Shown here in pieces: positions 17,570-30,091 of a stretch of 64,000 bases of DNA (position 1 is its first letter; each line of letters opens with the position of its first letter). The stretch is taken from positions 124,001 through 188,000 of the forward strand of contig NZ_LMWH01000026.1 of the NCBI RefSeq assembly GCF_001507435.1, written 5' to 3'. Source of the stretch: Streptomyces sp. NRRL F-5122 (GTDB taxonomy: Bacteria > Actinomycetota > Actinomycetes > Streptomycetales > Streptomycetaceae). The notes below the pieces were generated by a model. The model was not told the origin of the DNA. It worked only from the letters and a program-made list of their open reading frames with translations, and ran no database searches. The position numbers and the translations under genes are program-made.

Positions 17570-20299
17570 ATGCAGAATTCCGCCGTCTTCGTGCCTCATT
17601 TCCATTGGGACCGGGAATGGTATGAGCCTTTCCAGGTGTTCCGGCACCGGCTTGTGGCCGCCCTCGACACCGTGCTGGAGACGGCCGAGGCCGATCCGGA
17701 CTTCCGGTTCACCGTCGACGGGCAGATGGCCGCCATCGAGGACTACCTGGAGATGCGACCGGAGAACCGCGACCGGGTCATGGCCCTGGTCGCCGACGGC
17801 CGACTCGCCATCGGGCCGTGGCTGATCCTGCTCGACGAGTTCCTCTGCTCCGGCGAAACCATCGTGCGCAACCTGCAGATGGGGTGGGCGGCCGCGGCGG
17901 ACCTCGGCGGCTCCATGCCCATCGGCTATCTGCCGGACATGTTCGGCCACGTCGCGCAGATGCCGCAGATCCTGGCACGTGCCGGAATCGAGCACGCCGC
18001 GCTGTGGCGAGGTGTCCCGGGCTCGGTCGACGGTCACGCCTTCCGCTGGCGCGCTCCGGACGGCTCCGAAGTGCGCACCGAGTTCCTCTTCGACGGCTAC
18101 GACAACGGACTCGACGTCCTGCTGGTACCCGACCAGATCGGGCGCGCGCTCGGCGAGTACGCGGACATGACGGCCGAGCGCTGGGGTGCTGACCCGGTGC
18201 TGGCGATGGCCGGCACGGACCACAACGCGCCCGACCCGAACCTCGCCTCCTGGCTGCGGCGCGCGTCCGGCGACGAGCGCGCGATCACCATCGCCACGCT
18301 CGCCGAGTACATCCGCGAGCACGTGCGCGACGAGGTCTCCGCCGTCGTCACCGGTGAGCTGCGCAGCCATGTCCGCGGGAACATCCTCCCGGGCGTGCTC
18401 TCCGTGCGGCGCCGGCTGAAGCAGCGGATGGCCGACGCCGAGCGGACCGTCGGCCACGCCGAGCGATTCAACGCACTGTGGTCCCGGCGCGACGACTCGG
18501 CCTTCCTCTCGCTCGCATGGCACAAGATCATCGAGTCGAGCGCCCACGACTCGGTCGTCGGCTCCGGCACCGACGAGACCGCCGATCAGGTCGAAGCGCG
18601 TCTCGCCGAGGCCACACACGCAGCGCGCGCGGTTCGCGACGCGGCGCTGGCCGAGCCCGCAGCCCGGGTGCCGAGCGACGGTTATCTGGTCGCCAATCCG
18701 GTGCCGTTCGCCCGCACGGCCCTGGTCGAGGTGGATGTCGTGGCGCCGCCCGAGGGCGCCGTTCTGGTGTCTTCCGACGCCGACGGCTCGGCGCATCCCG
18801 TGCAGCTGATCTCCAAGGCCCCGACCGTGCTGAGCGATGAGCGCATGGACGCCTCGCAGCTCGAACGTGTGCTGCGCCGCATCCACCGCCGTGAGCTCTT
18901 CGGCCGGCTGATCGACCGCTACGAACTCACCGCGGGCACCCTCGTCTTCCACTTGGCCGAGGTGCCGACCAGCGGACCGTTCGATCTGCTGATCCTGCGC
19001 CGTGAGGTCGCCGACGCGGCCGCCGCGCATCCGGGTGAGTGGCGGGTGCTGACATTGGAGGAGGCACGCGCCACCGCCCTGGTACCCGTGACCGTGCCCG
19101 CCGCCGGACTCGCGAGCTTCCGCGTCGAGCCGAGCGACCGGGGTACCGAGCAGTCCACGACGGGCGCCCCCGCGACGGCGACCGCCCGCACGCTGGCGAA
19201 CGGACTGGTCGAGGTGGAGGTGGCCGCGGACGGCACGCTGGAGGTGACCGGAGCCGACGGAACCGTGCTGCGCGGGGTCGGCCGGCTGGTCGACGGCGGT
19301 GACCGGGGCGACAGCTACAACTACGGTCCCCCGGCGCGCGATGTGCTCGTATCGGAGCCGACGAAGGTCGCCGTGGACGTCCTCGAGAACGGCCCGCTGC
19401 GTTCCAGGTTGCGCGTCACCCGCGTCTACGACTGGCCCGCCGCGCTCACCTCCGACCGCGACGTGCGCAGCGAGGACACCGTCTCCACACCGGTGGAGAC
19501 ACTCGTGGAAGTGCGGGCGGGTGAGCCGTTCGTGCGCGTCTCCACGTCGTTCCTGAACCGGTCCGCCGACCACCGACTGCGCTTCCATGTGCCGCTGCCC
19601 GAGCCGGTGGCCGGGTCCGCGTCCGCAGGGCAGTTCTCGGTGACCGAACGCGGTCTCACCGCCGAGGGCGGCTGGGGCGAGTACCCGATCCCGACGTTCC
19701 CCGCGAGTGCGTTCGTGTCGGCCGGCGCGGCCAACGTACTGCTCGACCACGCCACCGAGTACGAACTCGTCGGCGAGGGATCCGAACTCGCCATCACCCT
19801 GCTCCGCGCGATCGGCTCGATCAGCGTGAACATCCACCCGCTGCGCGACGAGCCCGCGGCGAGCGAGATCCCGGCCCCCGGCGCGCAGGACCTCGGCATG
19901 CGCATCGAGAACCGGTTCGCCGTGGTGCCCTCGTCAGCAGGATGGCGGGGGGCGAACGCGGTCGCTCTCGCCGAGGGCTTCCACAACGATGTCCTCGTGA
20001 CCCGCGGAACGGCGCCCGCCGGGGGCCGACTGCCCGACGATACGACCGGCGTGCAGGTCGAGGGTGCGGACGTGCTCGTCTCGAGCATCCGCCGCGTCAC
20101 CGACGAGGAGAGCGGTACAGGCACCGAGGTCCGGCTCACCGCGATGAGCGATACGGGGTCGACCGTCCGCGTCAGCGGCGCATTCAAGGAAGCCACCACG
20201 GTCGACCTGCTCGGCCGGCCCCTCTCCACGACGCCGGCTGCGGACGGACTCGAACTCGAACTCGGCCCGTGGGAGATCCGAACGGTCGTGGTCCGGTAG
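17570..20299 (+). CDS. GH38 family alpha-mannosidase
   Basis: A 909-residue cytoplasmic glycosidase; no signal peptide. The GH38 zinc site begins with PHFHWDREW, where His12 and Asp14 match the family ligands. The nucleophile lies in GYLPDMFGH (Asp123). The DHNAPDPN segment near residue 220 and the KIIESSAHDSVVGSG segment near residue 325 are further conserved GH38 active-site regions. The C-terminal half is the GH38 beta-sandwich. It would cleave alpha-linked mannose from oligosaccharides brought in by the importer encoded upstream. The ATG at 17570 places the catalytic domain at the very N-terminus, as usual for bacterial members. Confidence 0.93.
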   Translation: MQNSAVFVPHFHWDREWYEPFQVFRHRLVAALDTVLETAEADPDFRFTVDGQMAAIEDYLEMRPENRDRVMALVADGRLAIGPWLILLDEFLCSGETIVRNLQMGWAAAADLGGSMPIGYLPDMFGHVAQMPQILARAGIEHAALWRGVPGSVDGHAFRWRAPDGSEVRTEFLFDGYDNGLDVLLVPDQIGRALGEYADMTAERWGADPVLAMAGTDHNAPDPNLASWLRRASGDERAITIATLAEYIREHVRDEVSAVVTGELRSHVRGNILPGVLSVRRRLKQRMADAERTVGHAERFNALWSRRDDSAFLSLAWHKIIESSAHDSVVGSGTDETADQVEARLAEATHAARAVRDAALAEPAARVPSDGYLVANPVPFARTALVEVDVVAPPEGAVLVSSDADGSAHPVQLISKAPTVLSDERMDASQLERVLRRIHRRELFGRLIDRYELTAGTLVFHLAEVPTSGPFDLLILRREVADAAAAHPGEWRVLTLEEARATALVPVTVPAAGLASFRVEPSDRGTEQSTTGAPATATARTLANGLVEVEVAADGTLEVTGADGTVLRGVGRLVDGGDRGDSYNYGPPARDVLVSEPTKVAVDVLENGPLRSRLRVTRVYDWPAALTSDRDVRSEDTVSTPVETLVEVRAGEPFVRVSTSFLNRSADHRLRFHVPLPEPVAGSASAGQFSVTERGLTAEGGWGEYPIPTFPASAFVSAGAANVLLDHATEYELVGEGSELAITLLRAIGSISVNIHPLRDEPAASEIPAPGAQDLGMRIENRFAVVPSSAGWRGANAVALAEGFHNDVLVTRGTAPAGGRLPDDTTGVQVEGADVLVSSIRRVTDEESGTGTEVRLTAMSDTGSTVRVSGAFKEATTVDLLGRPLSTTPAADGLELELGPWEIRTVVVR

Positions 20300-23491
<3,192 letters not shown>

Positions 23492-23510
23492 ACCGTCGGC
23501 GTCGCACAAC

Positions 23511-23552
23511 GGCCCGCGGGGCACACCGAGTCTTCGGTGTGCCCCGCGGGCC
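23511..23552 (+). terminator. strong terminator of the beta-galactosidase gene
   Basis: A perfect 19-bp GC-rich stem (23511-23529 and 23534-23552) with a GTCT loop, 20 bp past the stop codon. It marks the end of the carbohydrate operon and the left border zone of the TnpB element. Confidence 0.85.
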
Positions 23553-25943
23553 TTGGCTGTTGCAGCTGCCTCAGCTGCCGGTGCTTCTTCGGCCCGGTCA
23601 TCCCGGTCTAGGCCCGCCGGTCGGCAGCGGTGCAGGATGCCAGACGCAGGCCCATAACCGACACCGTACGAAATCAAGCTGACCGGCTGCAGGGGGCGTT
23701 GTCAGTGACGGCAGGTAGCTTCGACGTGATTGCCGAGCCGGAGCATGCTCGGGCAGATCTCCGCACCGTGAGAGTCAAAAAGGGAGGTGGGAACGTTCGT
23801 GAGCAGCCTGCTTGATGCGGTGCCCGCTTCCGATGCCCCGGCCGTTCGCCGGTTCCGAGGTAAGAACAAAGGCGAACGCTGGAAGCGGGGCGAGGACAGC
23901 GAGCTAGCGGTGATCCGTTTGCCCCTGGACGTCCACCGTCTTGACGACCTGCAGCGTGTGGAGAACCTGTACTCGGCGATGTGGTCGGTCAAGCGTGCCC
24001 TGCAACGCGACGCTCGCGCTGCAGTCGACGCGTACTGGGCCGGCGACATGCGCCGGGAAGCGGACGCGAAAGCGTGGCGGCAGGCATTGGGCTTGTCCCG
24101 GGAAGGCATGGAACGCCGCGCCTACCAGCACATGGAGAGATCCAAACACCTCAGCCACCACGTGACGAAAGCACTGGTGATGCATCAGGCCGACGAGGTG
24201 TGGGAAGGCATCGCCCGCCACCTGTTCCTCGATGCGACCGGACGCAGGTTCGGCCGGCCCAAGACCGGGAGATGGTGGGACTACACCCGGATCCCCGGCC
24301 GCGCCCGCTCACATACGACGGCGCGCAAGTGGGAGACGTTCCGCCTCCACGGCACGCTGGCCGGACATCTCGCCGCCTACCGACACCGCGGTCTCAGCCT
24401 GGCGGTGACGACGCCGGAGCATGCCGCCCCACTGCCGACCGGCACGAGCGTCCTCGAGCAGCCCCGCCGTCTCCCCATACCCGACCGGCCCTTCGGCCGC
24501 GTGCCGACCGGAGAGGCCACGTCGAAAGGCGCGCCGAAGACTCGTGCCGCGACCTGGTGGGACTACACCGGCTCCCTCGTACTGGTTTTCACCGGCGGCG
24601 CCGACTCCCAGCGCGGCAACCTCGTCCTCCCTGTCCGCCTGCCCTCAGGCGCGGGCCGCTGGCCCCGCCTGCTGCACTTCCTGAACGGCCCCGACACGTG
24701 GCACAAGGTCGATCTCGTCCGCCGCCGCGACACCTCCGCACCCGGAGGATGGGCGTACGAGGCGCATTTGATGGTGCTCGCCGACGGTTATGCATCACCT
24801 GGCACCCGCGGCCGCCGCAAGGCCGCGGCCGAGCTTGCCCGGGTCGGCGGGATCGACGGCAACGTCTCCAACCTGTCTGTCGTCTCCTTCCCCAACACGT
24901 TCGACCCCGCCGACGGCGAGATACAGACCAGTCGGGTCGGGCTCAGTGACGACGAACGTGCCGCGCTGGCGAAGGCCCAGCGTAAGGAACGGGGCCGCAA
25001 ACGCGCCCTCGACCGGTCCCGCCGGGCAACGAACCCCAACCAGTACGGAATGTCGAAGCGGCAGCAGGCCCGCGCCGAACGACGCGGAGCGGCCGGACTG
25101 CCCGCGCGGCAAGCCGAGGTTCCAGGCGGTGCCCGGGCGGTGAACACAGCAGGCATCCCAAAGCAGGCATACCGACACGATGCCCTGTCCGCCGGCTACC
25201 GACTCAACCAGGCCAAGCTCGCCGAGGCGGCAGCGCCCCTGGCCGCGGCGAAAGACCACCGCGCCCGCCGCATCGCCGCACACATCATCACCGACCACGG
25301 CGCCAACCTCACGGTCGAAGACTGCGACATCCGCACCTGGCACCGGCTGTGGGGCAAAGCTTTGCAAGCCACCACACCCGGCCGGCTCATCACCGCCATC
25401 AGCCGCGAGTGCGAGAAGACCGGCGGCCGCCTGCTGCGCGCGTCCACATCCACCACCAAGCTGTCGCAGACGTGCCTGTGCGGCGCACAGGCGACAAAGG
25501 CCCTCGCCGACCGAGTCCACCGCTGCACCTCATGCGGCCTTGTCGCCGACCGGGACATGGTCTCCGGTGCCCTCGCCGCGCACGTCCGGCTCACCAATCC
25601 TGACGACCCCAAAACCGCGGGCCTGGACATCGTCCAGGCCCGCATGACACAGATCGTGTTCGCAGAAGGGCTGCAAGAAGCCCTGTCGGGTCAACCGCAG
25701 CGCGGTGCACGCCCTCGCAGGGGCCGCACCCCCGCGGCAGCCCAACGCCCCGTCCCGGGGCAGCGGGCCTCTGCTCGGCAAAACACCACCGACCGGTACC
25801 GGCCCGCCCCGAATGAGACCCGACCCGCGCTTATGCGGCACAAGGCCCACGTCGGAACAGCCGCCTCAGTAGGGAACGCACCGCCCACAGACGGCGCACC
25901 CGAACAGGAACTGATCGGACGGCATCCCATCACAGGATGACTC
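23553..25943 (+). mobile_element. TnpB-only (IS1341-like) element, borders approximate
   Basis: The stretch between the galactosidase terminator and the stop codon of the GH2 gene holds only a TnpB-like gene and no TnpA or serine recombinase. IS200/IS605-type elements lack terminal inverted repeats and do not duplicate their target, so ends cannot be fixed by eye. A 10-bp palindrome GAGCATGCTC at 23741-23750 and a CATCC/GGATG hairpin at 25923-25939 could belong to the subterminal structures. The true ends may lie anywhere within about 23553-23798 and 25900-25960. Confidence 0.4.
23799..25940 (+). CDS. tnpB: large TnpB-like RuvC nuclease (IS200/IS605 OrfB related)
   Basis: A 713-residue protein of the RNA-guided TnpB family. 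The C-terminal half has the split RuvC site: Asp353 in GIDGN, Glu507 in LTVED and Asp586 in ADRD, with a zinc ribbon between the last two (Cys559, Cys561, Cys576, Cys579; the first pair is CxC, not CxxC). All three catalytic acids are present. TnpB proteins cut DNA using a guide RNA from the element's right end and help the element persist. Here RuvC motif I lies near residue 353, about twice as far in as in ordinary 400-residue TnpB, so the N-terminal recognition part is enlarged. Residues beyond about 605 are low complexity and probably coincide with the guide RNA. The GTG at 23799 follows GGGAGGTGGG; a GTG at 23787 lies inside that ribosome site. Confidence 0.82.
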   Translation: MSSLLDAVPASDAPAVRRFRGKNKGERWKRGEDSELAVIRLPLDVHRLDDLQRVENLYSAMWSVKRALQRDARAAVDAYWAGDMRREADAKAWRQALGLSREGMERRAYQHMERSKHLSHHVTKALVMHQADEVWEGIARHLFLDATGRRFGRPKTGRWWDYTRIPGRARSHTTARKWETFRLHGTLAGHLAAYRHRGLSLAVTTPEHAAPLPTGTSVLEQPRRLPIPDRPFGRVPTGEATSKGAPKTRAATWWDYTGSLVLVFTGGADSQRGNLVLPVRLPSGAGRWPRLLHFLNGPDTWHKVDLVRRRDTSAPGGWAYEAHLMVLADGYASPGTRGRRKAAAELARVGGIDGNVSNLSVVSFPNTFDPADGEIQTSRVGLSDDERAALAKAQRKERGRKRALDRSRRATNPNQYGMSKRQQARAERRGAAGLPARQAEVPGGARAVNTAGIPKQAYRHDALSAGYRLNQAKLAEAAAPLAAAKDHRARRIAAHIITDHGANLTVEDCDIRTWHRLWGKALQATTPGRLITAISRECEKTGGRLLRASTSTTKLSQTCLCGAQATKALADRVHRCTSCGLVADRDMVSGALAAHVRLTNPDDPKTAGLDIVQARMTQIVFAEGLQEALSGQPQRGARPRRGRTPAAAQRPVPGQRASARQNTTDRYRPAPNETRPALMRHKAHVGTAASVGNAPPTDGAPEQELIGRHPITG

Positions 25944-25945
25944 TT
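25640..25945 (+). ncRNA. putative omega-RNA (guide RNA scaffold) of the TnpB element
   Basis: In TnpB elements the guide RNA starts inside the 3' end of tnpB and runs through the element's right end, with flanking DNA serving as the guide. Here the last 100 codons encode a non-conserved Arg/Pro/Ala-rich tail, while the DNA can form several short stems, for example CCCTG with CAGGG around 25680-25725 and CCCCG with CGGGG around 25750-25765. The exact ends are not known. Confidence 0.35.
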
Positions 25946-28900
25946 AGGAACGGGCCCTCGTGGGGCTGCTGTTGTAGGCCTCCGCCTCGAGCGTGGGACG
26001 GCCCGAACGCAGGGCCCCGGCGGGCCAGGAGAGGGTGACGGTCTGGGACTCACCGGGCAGCAGCCACACATAGTTGTGGCTGTACAGCGTGGGCAGCACT
26101 CGGCTGCCGTCCTCGCCGTCGAGCAGCGAGAGCCGGACCATCGCCGCCACGGCCGTTCCGCGGTTGCGGACCGTGGCCGTCAACTCGTGCCGGCTGCCGG
26201 AGCGGGAGAGCTTCTCGATCGACGCCGACAGCTTGACCTGCTTCGCCGTGCTGAGCGACTTCATGGCAGCCGGCGTGCGATGGCGCCAGTAGGTGTTGCT
26301 CGACAGCAGGTGGCCCGCGCCGTCCTCGAGGGTGAGCCGCAGCATGTGCAGGTCGGGCAGATCGTCCGTCCAGTCGGTCGTGAAGGCCGACGCAGTGGCG
26401 GACGAGGCGATGTCGACCCTGGCGCGCTTCGCGCTCCCCAGTTGCCGGCCGGAGAGGTCGTACACACGCGCAGTGACGGTGGCCCCCTTGACCGCCCTGG
26501 CGGTGTGGTTCACCGCGAGGACCTCCCACTTCAGCGGGTCGGCCTGGACGTGCAGGGGCTCACAGGCGGTGCGAGCACCGTAGTAGGTCCCGTTGACGTC
26601 GAAGTCGTAGTCGTAGGTCTGCCAGACGGTGCTGTGCCAGGCCGGGTGGGACATCCAGAGCATGAGGCCGCTGGCGTTGTCCCACAGGTTGGCGTTCCAC
26701 GCCTCGAACATGGCGCGCATGTTCTCGTAGTTGACGAACTGTGCCTTGCGGGCGAAGTCGTCCAGGTCCGTGGCCGTGCCGAGCCGGTCCTCGATGGCGG
26801 CCTTGTAGTTCTGCGGCGCTTGATTTCCGTGCTCGCTCCAGTCGTGGTAGTACCACGCGCCACGGATTGGCCACTCAGGCTCGTCGCCCGTCATGTTCCG
26901 CATGCTGGCCGCGGTGGACACCACGGGCATGCCGATCTCGGTGTGGAAGCCGAAGTCCCTGCTGCCGTAAGTGGAGGGGTCGAAGTACTTCTCGGGCTCG
27001 ACCCAGCCGTAGGGGCCGCCACCGGTGATGATCCCGCCGGCCGAGTTGTTCTGGTACAGGATCCCGGGCGCCTGCTGCTCGACCGCGTCCCGCATGCCCT
27101 TGTCGATGGCGGCGGGGGGATTGCCCTCGTTGGCACCGCACCACACGACCACGCTGGGGTGGATGCGGTAGCGCAGCACGGTGTCGGCGGCGAGCGTGTT
27201 GAAGGCGTCGTGGTCCGGCGGGTCCATGCCCCAGGCGTTGGGGAAGTCGTTCCACACCAGGATGCCGTGCTCGTCGCAACTGGCGTAGAACTCCTCACGG
27301 TTGCTGCTGCCGACCCAGTTGCGGATCATCGTGAAGTTCATGTCGCGGTGCATCCGGACGGCGGCGTCCATCCGCTCGGCGGGCATACGGCGCAGCAACT
27401 CGTCCCAGCCCCAGTTGCCCCCGCGGGCCAGGACCCGCACCCCGTTCACGCTGATCTTCAGCGGGTCGGGGGTGTTGGACACGGACTTCACGTCGGTCCA
27501 GCTGTCGCCGTCGGCGGACACCTGGATGACATAGGTCTTGGGGTAGGCCTGCTCCCACACGACGGCCAACCGGTCGAAACGCCGGGCGGATCCGAGGTCG
27601 ACCTGGATCCACTGGTGGTCCTCGTACTGCGAGGACCAGCGTGTGCCCGAGTTGCCGTCGGTCGCGTGGGCGGCCGGGTGGTCGGGGTCCTCCGTCGAGG
27701 CGGTGGCCTTCTGGTGCAGCGCGAGGTCGGTGCCCGGCTCGGTGCTGTCGATGACGGACAGGGACCACAGCGAGTTGCCCCAGCTGGTGTTGCGCAGGCC
27801 GCAGTTGAGGCGGACGTAGCGCGCGGTCTGCGCGGTGAAGTCCTCGACCTGGAGGCTGGCGTCGCCGTTGTTGAACGGCAGCGGCACGGCGGTGTTGTCG
27901 ACCGACTTCGCGTCCATCCAGGTGGCGTCGTCGGTGGACACCTGGACCACGTAGCTCGCGGCGTAGGCCTGTTCCCAGACCAGGTCGACCCGGTCGAAGG
28001 ACTGCTGGGAGCCCAGGTCGACGCGGATCCACTGGTCGTCCTCGTACGAGGAGGACCAGCGGGTGCCGGGGTCGCCGTCGGTCGCGTTGGCCGGGCCGTG
28101 GTCGTCCCCGTCGAGGCTGGAGGACGTGGCCGGCGCGTGCAGGGCGAGGTCGGTGCCCGGCCGGTCGCCGTCGAACACGGACAGGGTCCACAGTGAACTG
28201 CCCCAGCCGGTGGCCCGGGTCAGGCATCTGATCCGGACGTAGCGGGCCTGCCGGCTGCCGAGGTCGACCGACTGCGTATAGGCGTCACCCGTGGCGACGA
28301 AGGGCAGCGGCACCTTGTACTCGTAGCCGAACTGGCGGATGCCGAAGCGGCTGACGCGCCGGTCGCTCTCCGCACCGTCCACCGAGGCGACGAGGGTGAG
28401 GTCGTGCAGTTCGGGGCTGCCGAGGCCGTTGGGCCACCACAGCTTCGGGTTGCGCAGCCGCAGCCGAGTGAAGGCGTCAGGGGTGAAGGTGACGTCTAGG
28501 CTCTTGCCGCCCGGGACGGTGACGACCTTGGACACCTGCACGTCGCCGAAGGAGGCGGAGACGGTCGCCTTGTGGTCGGCGGAGTCGGCGTTGCGGACCG
28601 GGACCACGATGGTGAGTTCCGCGACGGACGTGTCGGGCAGCTGCGGCAGCACGCTGTCGACGCGCGGGTCGCCGATGACGACATGCCCGGTGGATCGCAG
28701 CCGCACATGATTCCAGATGCCCGCCACACGGTCGCGCACCGCCGGCATCCAGTCCCATCCCGAGGAAGCGAGATAGGTGGGCGAGTTCAGGTTCATCTGC
28801 TGGGCGCCCGCATCGACCCAGGACTCACCGGCCGGACCCTTGTCACCCGGGCTGCCGGGAACGGGCATCGGCGTGATCTTCACTGCCAGGGCGTTCTCGC

Positions 28901-30026
28901 CCTTGGCGGCGAGGAGCGGCGTGATGTCGTGCGACGAGCGGGCGAAGGGATAGGTCACCCCGCCGACCTGCTGCCCGTTGAGCCAGATGTCCGCCCGGTG
29001 GTTGATGCCGTCGAACTCGAGCCAGACATGACGTCCTGCCCCGGTCCGCAGGCCGCGCGGCAGATCGAAGTCACGCTTGTACCACCAGGAGTGGCGCGAC
29101 AGCGCCTCGGGGATGTGCAGGTTGTTCAGGCCGATGACGGGGTCGGGCAGCTTGCCCTGGTCGACGAGCGAGGCCAGCACCGTGCCGGGAACCGTGGCAG
29201 GCAGCCAGCCGCTCGTGTCCACGGTCGTCTTGGACAGCTGTGCGCCGTCGCCGCCCGCCCAGTCGTCCATGGTGAGGGTCCAGCCGGACTCCAGCGGCAC
29301 CGTGCCGTCGTCGGCGACCACCAGTTGCGGCGCCCTGTCGTGATGGGTGCCCCAGTCCGTCCAGCCGGTGGCCGACGGGCGGTGGCCCTTGGCGGTGCCG
29401 TAGACCTCGAAACCGTTCAGGCCCAGCGGGTTGGGGTTGGACCGCTTGCGGGCGGTCATCCGCACCCAGCGGGCCGTCGCCGGCTTCGGCAGCTGGATCT
29501 CCACGACCCCGCCGGTGCCCGCGGTGGTGCGATACACGCTGGTCCAGGACTTGTGATCGCGAGAGGTCTCGACGACGAAGTCCACCGCGTAGCTCGACAG
29601 GATCTCCTTGCCGGTGGTGCCGTCGGCCCAGTTGCCGCTCGAAGGAGGCGTGAACACCGGGTCGCTCGCGTCGGCTTCGAACGTGAGGCGGATCCAGGTG
29701 ACCTGGCAGTCCGCCTGAAGGTCGACCGATATCCACTGCGGGTCGCCGGCCGCGGCGCGCCAGCCGGTGCCCCGGACCCCCTGCGCGGTGATCCGGTCCA
29801 CGACGAACTCGCCCGGGGTGGGCGCGTAGTCCGTCGAGGAGACCGAGACGGGACGGTACGCGGCGAGTTCGCCCGGGGCCGCCGTGGCTCCGGTGGGCGC
29901 GGGCTCAGCGGCGGAACTCGTCCCCGGGAACACGGTGCCGAGACCGAACCCTGCCAAAAGGGTGGAGCCGGTTGCGACGACGGAGCGTCGAGATGGGTGA
30001 CGCGACGGATGCGCCTGATGTGCCAT
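25944..30026 (-). CDS. Tat-exported GH2 mannosidase-like enzyme with three discoidin domains
   Basis: A 1360-residue exported glycosidase with a twin-arginine signal (SRRSVVATGSTLLAGFGLG). A discoidin (F5/8 type C) domain covers about residues 45-210, then the GH2 jelly roll and Ig-like domain to about 575. Two further discoidin domains, similar to each other (WEQAYAASYVVQVS and WEQAYPKTYVIQVS), occupy about 580-855 and interrupt the GH2 core just before the TIM barrel (LKISVNGVRVLARGGNWGWDE). The barrel has a probable acid/base Glu967 in CGANEGNPP and nucleophile Glu1030 in FHTEIGMP. The pattern is closest to exo-glucosaminidase and glycoprotein endo-beta-mannosidase types; substrate uncertain. 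The stop lies 3 bp from the tnpB stop, so the extreme C-terminus may have been altered by the insertion. An upstream TTG at 30041 is an alternative start. Confidence 0.87.
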   Translation of the reverse strand: MAHQAHPSRHPSRRSVVATGSTLLAGFGLGTVFPGTSSAAEPAPTGATAAPGELAAYRPVSVSSTDYAPTPGEFVVDRITAQGVRGTGWRAAAGDPQWISVDLQADCQVTWIRLTFEADASDPVFTPPSSGNWADGTTGKEILSSYAVDFVVETSRDHKSWTSVYRTTAGTGGVVEIQLPKPATARWVRMTARKRSNPNPLGLNGFEVYGTAKGHRPSATGWTDWGTHHDRAPQLVVADDGTVPLESGWTLTMDDWAGGDGAQLSKTTVDTSGWLPATVPGTVLASLVDQGKLPDPVIGLNNLHIPEALSRHSWWYKRDFDLPRGLRTGAGRHVWLEFDGINHRADIWLNGQQVGGVTYPFARSSHDITPLLAAKGENALAVKITPMPVPGSPGDKGPAGESWVDAGAQQMNLNSPTYLASSGWDWMPAVRDRVAGIWNHVRLRSTGHVVIGDPRVDSVLPQLPDTSVAELTIVVPVRNADSADHKATVSASFGDVQVSKVVTVPGGKSLDVTFTPDAFTRLRLRNPKLWWPNGLGSPELHDLTLVASVDGAESDRRVSRFGIRQFGYEYKVPLPFVATGDAYTQSVDLGSRQARYVRIRCLTRATGWGSSLWTLSVFDGDRPGTDLALHAPATSSSLDGDDHGPANATDGDPGTRWSSSYEDDQWIRVDLGSQQSFDRVDLVWEQAYAASYVVQVSTDDATWMDAKSVDNTAVPLPFNNGDASLQVEDFTAQTARYVRLNCGLRNTSWGNSLWSLSVIDSTEPGTDLALHQKATASTEDPDHPAAHATDGNSGTRWSSQYEDHQWIQVDLGSARRFDRLAVVWEQAYPKTYVIQVSADGDSWTDVKSVSNTPDPLKISVNGVRVLARGGNWGWDELLRRMPAERMDAAVRMHRDMNFTMIRNWVGSSNREEFYASCDEHGILVWNDFPNAWGMDPPDHDAFNTLAADTVLRYRIHPSVVVWCGANEGNPPAAIDKGMRDAVEQQAPGILYQNNSAGGIITGGGPYGWVEPEKYFDPSTYGSRDFGFHTEIGMPVVSTAASMRNMTGDEPEWPIRGAWYYHDWSEHGNQAPQNYKAAIEDRLGTATDLDDFARKAQFVNYENMRAMFEAWNANLWDNASGLMLWMSHPAWHSTVWQTYDYDFDVNGTYYGARTACEPLHVQADPLKWEVLAVNHTARAVKGATVTARVYDLSGRQLGSAKRARVDIASSATASAFTTDWTDDLPDLHMLRLTLEDGAGHLLSSNTYWRHRTPAAMKSLSTAKQVKLSASIEKLSRSGSRHELTATVRNRGTAVAAMVRLSLLDGEDGSRVLPTLYSHNYVWLLPGESQTVTLSWPAGALRSGRPTLEAEAYNSSPTRARS

Positions 30027-30091
30027 GGGTGGGAAGTCCAATCACAAGAAGACGCCGGCAGGACGGACGGCTCGGCCAGCACGAGCTTCAG

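Noticed and set aside
17357..19837. Long minus-strand open frame opposite the alpha-mannosidase
   Set aside because: No ribosome site or domain; antisense of a gene with GH38 catalytic motifs.
23553..25943. CRISPR-Cas12 locus around the TnpB-like gene
   Set aside because: No direct-repeat array or adaptation genes nearby; the zinc ribbon and gene context fit a solo TnpB element better.
26076..28196. Long plus-strand open frame opposite the GH2 gene
   Set aside because: Low-complexity Val/Gly/Arg translation; the minus strand encodes recognisable GH2 and discoidin domains.
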